Part shown: positions 59,139-64,000 of the stretch, piece by piece
Position numbering within the stretch: position 1 is the stretch's first letter
Layout of the letters: each line of letters begins with the position of its first letter
Assembly: GCA_022497155.1 (NCBI GenBank)
Contig: MU385779.1
Span: forward strand, 62,001 to 126,000
Direction: 5' to 3'
DNA from: Whalleya microplaca
Taxonomy: Eukaryota > Ascomycota > Sordariomycetes > Xylariales > Xylariaceae
Length of the DNA: 64,000 nt
Position numbers and translations under genes: made by a program
Notes under the pieces: model-generated
What the model was told of the DNA's origin: nothing
Database searches by the model: none
What the model saw: only the letters and a program-made list of their open reading frames with translations

Positions 59139-60062
59139 TCACTCCTCATCATCCTCTTCCCCGTCGCTCTCAACCCCCTGCCTAAAAACCACCTTCTCGC
59201 AAAGCTGCAAGCACTTGCGCACAGGCAACCCGACGACATTATCAACCCCGCCATCGACGCGCTCGACGAGCATCAGGCCCGCGACGCCCTGGACGGCGTA
59301 GCCGCCGGCCTTATCGACGCCCTCGCGCGTGCGCACGTACGCGTCGAGCACGTCGTCGGGCAGGCCGTCGCCCTCGCGCGCGAAGTAGACCTTGGTCTCC
59401 TCGACCAGCGTCGCGATCTCGTAGCCCGGGTGCGAGGCGTCGGCCTTGGGCGCCACCGCGCACACGCCCGTCAGCACGCGGTGCACGTGCGTGTCCCGCA
59501 GGTGGCGCAGCATCCGCCGGTGCGCCGCCTCGCTCGATGGCTTCTCCAGGATCGTGCCCTCGCGCGTGATCACCACCGTGTCCGCCGCGATCACGAGGTC
59601 CGGGTCCGCCGTCTTCGCCTCCGCTGCGGCCGCGACGGCGGATGCGTACACGTCCAGTGCTTTCTGCTGCGCCGTCGCGGACACGTATTCCCACGGCCCC
59701 ATCTCCGACTTCGGCAGGTCCTCGGGCTTCTGCGAGGCCTGGATCTCGATGTTGGGCAGACCGACTTGCGCCAGGAGCGCGCGCCGGCGCGGGGACGCCG
59801 AGGCCAGGATCACCCGGTGCGTGCGCATGTAGCTTAGGATGGGCAGGTCCATAGCGGCGACTGGCGGGGGCTTGCGCGGGGCAGTAGAGGCGGAGGAGGG
59901 TTGGCGGATTGGGAGGTTGTGCTCCTGCGCGACGGCCGTGTAGTCTGGTGGCGGGTCGGAGGGGATGGGCTGTTTCTTGTCCATTGTGGGAGGGAGTTGG
60001 GTTGGTAGTTGGTTGGTGGTGGTGAGGCTCAAAAGGGGTTCAGGGGGATTCAGGGAGTTCAA
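59139..60062 (-). CDS. Maf/ASMTL-type nucleotide pyrophosphatase
   Basis: This is a single-exon frame of 307 residues; Met27 (59984) is an equally plausible start. The Maf fold starts at about residue 83 with VILASASPRRRALL, the phosphate-binding SxSPRR signature. It continues with VIAADTVVI and ends with MLVERVDGGVDNVVGLPV, matching the family's conserved Asp and GLP motifs. Maf proteins hydrolyse non-canonical nucleoside triphosphates (dTTP/UTP or modified bases) to monophosphates, a house-cleaning role. The first 75 residues are Pro-rich and probably disordered. The acidic C-terminus (DGEEDDEE) is typical of fungal copies. The gene is markedly GC-rich compared with its surroundings, which produces several long antisense frames. 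Confidence 0.9.
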   Translation of the reverse strand: MNSLNPPEPLLSLTTTNQLPTQLPPTMDKKQPIPSDPPPDYTAVAQEHNLPIRQPSSASTAPRKPPPVAAMDLPILSYMRTHRVILASASPRRRALLAQVGLPNIEIQASQKPEDLPKSEMGPWEYVSATAQQKALDVYASAVAAAAEAKTADPDLVIAADTVVITREGTILEKPSSEAAHRRMLRHLRDTHVHRVLTGVCAVAPKADASHPGYEIATLVEETKVYFAREGDGLPDDVLDAYVRTREGVDKAGGYAVQGVAGLMLVERVDGGVDNVVGLPVRKCLQLCEKVVFRQGVESDGEEDDEE

Positions 60063-60741
60063 TGGTGCTTATAAGAGGTCAATTGGGTAGGTGTTGTCGT
60101 AGATAAGGGATGGGAGAAGTTGACCGCTTTGGTGCTTGATATTGCAGCTGTTGAAAGTAGGTAAGTAACTTTGGGAATTGGTGGGGGTTGGAATCCAGGT
60201 CCAGCAAGGTTGCGTCACTTACTAATTGAGTTATCGATATCGATCTGGAGAGGGGCTGTCCCGTACATACCTATAAGGAGCTGCTAAGGGCTGTAGGGGT
60301 AGCTTTACCAGGTGGCAGTGGCTCGCTCAGTGGCAGAGTGGCTCAGCTGAGGCTGGAAATCGCATCGAGTGTGTGATGTTGATCTTAAGTTTAGTTCTAG
60401 GCTCCATCGATGATGGTGGGGTTCGCTGGTTAGTGTCACATGCAACTCCTTCGAGGTTCATGGATGTAAGTAGAAACCATAGCGCTGGAAAAGTCAGAAG
60501 TCACTTTCAACCTCATTTTATCACATTGATGCCGATGTACCCAACATTGCGATACCCCGTTTCAATACCCGTAAACCTTACGGGGTAGATTTCAATGGTT
60601 GTTGGTTGGACATCTTATTCCATTTGCTCTTTAGATTGTGTCATTGATGTCATCAGACACACTGCTTATAGCTAAGGAATGAAATAATACGTTACTCTCC
60701 GATATCATTCTGCCAGCGCTTGTCCGTTTCCTCCAGACGCG
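60063..60741. other. divergent promoter region
   Basis: This lies between the Maf-like gene (-) and the bHLH gene (+). No coding frame or repeat is seen. Confidence 0.4.
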
Positions 60742-61242
60742 ATGTCAGATTCCCGATCAAGGTCCTCTCAAGACGGGGGACTAGCGGCTGACGACAAGCC
60801 CCGCTTAACAGAAGAGGAGAAGAAGCAGAATCATATCGCGTCCGGTATTCTTATTCACCAGACTTGCTTGGTCACGTGCTGACTAGTGGGATGCCAGAAC
60901 AGAAGCGTAGGGAGGCAATCCGCGGTGGCTTTGACCGTCTGTGTGACCTCGTGCCTGGGCTAGAAGGCCAGGGACGCTCTGAAGGTCTTGTGTTGAAGAA
61001 GACGGTCGAGTACATGAGAGAAAATCTCGTCAAGCGCCGTGAGCTGGTCCAAAAGCTGGAGGCGGAAGGAAAATTCGTCGAAGAGCGTTTAAAAGAGCAA
61101 GTCATACTCCACCCCATTGGCTGCCCGGGCGCATTCCTGACGCGTATGATATAGACCAATCAAGATATTAGAGAGATTGGAAGAAAAGGAAAGAATCGAG
61201 GGCACGCATGGGGGTCAAAGTCAAGACGACGATGAATCCTGA
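60742..61242 (+). CDS. small bHLH transcription factor
   Basis: Exon 1 is 60742-60844 and exon 2 begins at 60898. The 53 bp intron has a CTGAC branch point. Joined, they give the basic region KKQNHIASEQKRREAIRGGF, then helix 1 (FDRLCDLVPGL), loop and helix 2 (GLVLKKTVEYMREN), followed by a short leucine-rich extension. The basic region has the E-box-reading His-Glu-Arg pattern. The size and layout recall Ino4-like partners, but identity is not certain. The 3' end is uncertain. Without further splicing it stops at 61154. A second intron with a weak GTCATA donor would instead add residues ILERLEEKERI...DDDES and stop at 61242, which I prefer for its coding quality. Confidence 0.75.
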
Positions 61243-61446
61243 AATCCTTGCATTGGAAGCAGGAATCAAGGTTCTGATGCAGAGAAAGATACGAAAGAAA
61301 CAGGATATTTTAGGCAACGATGGCTATTCTCTACGGCTAACTTAATGTAGTTTTATCACGGGTATTTCAGGCGCTGGATTCTTCCACCACAAAAGTCGGT
61401 AAAGTTGGTTCAAGAAAGGTTATCAAAGAGGGGTATTTTGTATTTA

Positions 61447-62940
61447 TTACTCATAGTCTCTTACTTTAGTTTTAAGAAGCTGAAGCAACTTCTTCGGAGT
61501 CGTTTCCATTTGAAAGGGCGTTTTTGACCCAATCTGGCTCCGCAAGCTTGACATGTCCACAGCAACGGTGTTGTCTTTTAGCTGTTGTGGGCCAACAGTA
61601 GCAATCACACCGTATCCCTTGGACTTGGCCTCGCGCACTTTGGCGGCTAGAGGTCGTGGGCTTTCGTCAATATCTACGGCGAGTTCAGAAGGTTTTGCCA
61701 TTGGCCTGTCTACCGAACTGTCCCGGCCCAGGAGGATGTCCTGGGCCAGCCTGGCACATCCAACAACCGGATAACTGTCATTGACCGTCAGGATCATCAC
61801 CTGCCTTGGATTGAGCCAAAACGGCCACTTGCCGTTGTAATGCTCGATAAGTAGCGCCATCAGCCTCTCGACGGAGCCCAAGACAGCTCTGTGGATCAGA
61901 ACAGGCGTTACATCACCTGTCTCTGCCAACTTAGACTGGTCCGTTGTGATTTCTCCCCGGCGCTCGTACTCGGGTGCTGGTGCAGTGTAGACCAGCTCAA
62001 ATCGCTTGGGCAATTGAAAGTCCAACTGGATCGTAGCGGTTTGATGTTCCTTGCCGTCAGAGTCTCGCAAGATAATGTCAATCTTGGGCCCGTAGAATGC
62101 ACCATCGCCTTCGTTCACGGTCCAATCCTGACCGGATGCGTCCAACGCTCTCTTAAGGGCATTCTCGGCGCTCTCCCAGTCCTCAACCGTCCCGATGTAA
62201 TGATCTGCTGGCCGTGTCGACAAAGTCAATCGGTAAGGCCCCAACATGAAGGTCGAGTAGACAGTGCGCACAAAGTGTAGTGTGTTCTTGATTTCCTCCT
62301 CAATCTGTGTAGGCCGGCAGAAGATATGCCCGTCATCTTGATGGAACCGTCGCACCCGAGTCAAACCGCTCAATGCCCCGGACATCTCATTCCGGTGCAA
62401 GGGCGAGAAGTCGGCATACCGAATAGGCAAATCCCGGTAACTTCGTTTCTTGGAGGCAAAGATCAAGCAATGGCCCGGGCAGTTCATGGGCTTGAGGCCA
62501 TATTCGTCCTCCTCGCCAGTTGTGGTTTTTTCGCTCCGCGACGGCGATGTGCTCGTCACCGTAAACATGTCATCGCTGTAGTTTTCCAGATGGCCCGATT
62601 TCTTCCACAACGCCTTCTTGTAGATGGTAGGCGTGACAACCTCGTCAAATCCGTATCGCACATATTGTTTTCGCAGAAATTCTACAAGTCGGTTGAAGAC
62701 TCGCGCGCCATTAGGCAGCAGGATTGGGGATCCCGGACTGTAGATCGAGGTGGTAAATAACTCTTGTCGGACGCCGAGTGTTCGGTGGTCTGCGGGTGGT
62801 TTCGGTGGAACTTTGGAGGCAGCATGGGACGAACAGCTTCGCCGCAAGTATTTGTACCTGGGAGAGGCCTCATGAATGCATGTTCGAGTCAATTGACTCG
62901 GTATATGAGGGCGCAACCCCACAGCTCTTTGTGAGAGCAT
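61447..62940 (-). CDS. MST1: mitochondrial threonyl-tRNA synthetase
   Basis: This is a single-exon frame of 497 residues. It charges mitochondrial tRNA-Thr. The N-terminus (about 40 residues, rich in Arg and Ser with few acids) looks like a mitochondrial presequence. The class II catalytic core has motif 1 around FLRKQYVRYGFDEVVTPTIY, the zinc ligand region GLKPMNCPGHC, motif 2 HRNEMSGAL...RRFHQDDGHIF and motif 3 HRAVLGSVERLMALL. A C-terminal anticodon-binding domain follows from about 385 (WLNPRQVMILTVND). There is no TGS or editing domain, as expected for the mitochondrial form rather than the cytosolic one. Confidence 0.93.
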   Translation of the reverse strand: MLSQRAVGLRPHIPSQLTRTCIHEASPRYKYLRRSCSSHAASKVPPKPPADHRTLGVRQELFTTSIYSPGSPILLPNGARVFNRLVEFLRKQYVRYGFDEVVTPTIYKKALWKKSGHLENYSDDMFTVTSTSPSRSEKTTTGEEDEYGLKPMNCPGHCLIFASKKRSYRDLPIRYADFSPLHRNEMSGALSGLTRVRRFHQDDGHIFCRPTQIEEEIKNTLHFVRTVYSTFMLGPYRLTLSTRPADHYIGTVEDWESAENALKRALDASGQDWTVNEGDGAFYGPKIDIILRDSDGKEHQTATIQLDFQLPKRFELVYTAPAPEYERRGEITTDQSKLAETGDVTPVLIHRAVLGSVERLMALLIEHYNGKWPFWLNPRQVMILTVNDSYPVVGCARLAQDILLGRDSSVDRPMAKPSELAVDIDESPRPLAAKVREAKSKGYGVIATVGPQQLKDNTVAVDMSSLRSQIGSKTPFQMETTPKKLLQLLKTKVRDYE

Positions 62941-63764
62941 ACCGCCGAATAATCATACCCGAGGATTCATGATGTGTCCCCACGATACATACATACATAC
63001 AATGAATGAAGCTCCGGTGAATAAATTTTGGATGGTGGAGATTGGAGAACGAGACTAGGGAGCAGGGATACCTCATGGAGCTCCACTCGCTTCTAGTTAT
63101 CTAGTGCGCATCTGGACTAGCTCCGAATGCTGACCATTCTGGGATTATTTACCTGCAAGGACCCGGTATCCAATCACAGTGAGACAGCGTATGACACTGA
63201 GCTCATGTGACAAGGATCGCATCTCCCACATGTCATCTGCGGCCTTCACGTCATCTGTCGAATCACAGTAGATGAGCGGATGCCTCTCCGAAACTTGCAT
63301 CTTCACATACAATAATATTAATCAATCAGGCTACAATGAATATTAGGGTGTTTTCTATCTCGATCGATCTCTCACAGTACCTAATTTTGATATAAGTCAC
63401 TTTCTTTGTCTTCATATGAGTCACCTTGACCCTTGTATATGAGGCTCAACACCGCGAACCAGGATATTCTAGAGTCTTGGCACAGTTACAACAGGCTCTC
63501 ATTCCATTGCCGTCCTACCAACATAACCAAGTTTGCCACTTCGTCACGAGGACGCGGTTGCCTTACGCGCTTGGTGACTCGAATAAGTAAACCAACTCTC
63601 TTACTTTTTGGTTTGGAAATACGGTTAGAACGACGAAAACTCTATTATAAAGTCTACTGCTGTCAACAAGCTTAAATCAAACGCCTCATCCAGGCAAGGG
63701 CAGCTTGGGTCAAAAACTATGAGATTTTGAAAAAAGTTACCCCCAAAAGACTTCCTGTATAACA
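62941..63764. other. intergenic, no gene seen
   Basis: This is the divergent promoter region between the threonyl-tRNA synthetase and the gene at the right edge. It has a short catacata microsatellite near 62984-63000. Confidence 0.4.
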
Positions 63765-64000
63765 ATGGCATCATCGAAGAAGTCGAGTATGCCGGTGGAT
63801 AGTTCTTGGCGGATGGTGGAAGGCGAGAACGACAGCTTTGATACGTCGGTTGTCCACGATCCATTCGAGGATGACGATTTCATCGTATCCAGCGGTCAGT
63901 CACAACAAACTGCATCATCGCAAGGGTTGAGTCTGGGATCGCAGGACAGTATTCGCGACTTCGCGAACAGGGCGGACGATGATCAGGTGATATTACGGGC
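63765..64000 (+). CDS. 5' end of an unrecognised gene (runs off window)
   Basis: The ATG at 63765 (context aacaatggc) opens a frame that stays open to the window edge. The 78 residues seen are Ser/Asp-rich and probably disordered (SSKKSSMPVDSSWRMVEGEND, then DPFEDDDFIVSSGQ and SQDSIRDFANRADD). I do not recognise the family. The good start context and uninterrupted frame suggest a real gene. Confidence 0.55.
   Translation, partial: MASSKKSSMPVDSSWRMVEGENDSFDTSVVHDPFEDDDFIVSSGQSQQTASSQGLSLGSQDSIRDFANRADDDQVILR

Noticed and set aside
59430..59837. Two plus-strand frames of about 130 residues over the Maf-like gene
   Set aside because: Both arise from the high GC content of the Maf coding sequence; their compositions are Arg/Ala- or Ser/Ala-rich without motifs.

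Overview
This window looks like nuclear DNA of a filamentous ascomycete (Pezizomycotina, most likely a Sordariomycete). The genes have short introns (about 46-166 bp) with GTRNGY-like donors and CTRAY-type branch points. The gene families are typical of such fungi: A-T-TE NRPS-like enzyme, DUF3632, DUF6594, F-box/DUF6546, NACHT-ankyrin and CHAT-TPR proteins. A 12 kb AT-rich block carries the C-to-T decay expected of RIP (repeat-induced point mutation).

Layout. (1) 0-9.5 kb: a divergent pair of secondary-metabolism genes, an NRPS-like enzyme (-) whose thioesterase end is cut by a transposon terminus, and a five-exon O-methyltransferase (+). These are followed by two small mobile-element copies, an F-box-like protein and a cysteine-rich DnaJ-type zinc protein. 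(2) 9.5-20 kb: mostly housekeeping genes, namely a small secreted/membrane protein, a GH47 alpha-1,2-mannosidase, a DUF3632 protein and a flavin-containing monooxygenase. (3) 20-51.5 kb: two caspase-domain genes in the same orientation with a small SH3-like exon between them, a DUF6594 membrane protein, a RIP-mutated Gypsy retrotransposon with other repeats nested in it (28.9-41.0 kb), a 1590-residue TPR-CHAT protease-like protein, and an eight-exon alpha/beta-hydrolase-NACHT-ankyrin receptor. (4) 51.5-56.2 kb: gene-poor, with a well-bounded hAT-type MITE. (5) 56.2-64 kb: a C2H2 zinc-finger regulator, a Maf/ASMTL-like nucleotide pyrophosphatase, a bHLH regulator, mitochondrial threonyl-tRNA synthetase and the start of an unrecognised gene.

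The most interesting part is region 3. Within about 31 kb it holds two caspase-fold proteins with intact His/Cys dyads, a CHAT caspase-like protein with a long array of near-identical TPR units, an NLR-like receptor, and a multi-span membrane protein. That is the parts list of a fungal non-self recognition or regulated cell death locus: sensor, proteases and a possible membrane executioner. The functional link is inferred from domain content and proximity; no cleavage target or partner is shown by the sequence. The receptor has a one-base reading-frame mismatch at an exon junction and a solo-LTR-like insertion rewriting its C-terminus, so it may be decaying or fast-evolving.

All gene models were built by eye from reading frames and splice signals. 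Homology calls rest on motifs I recognise; no database search was run.
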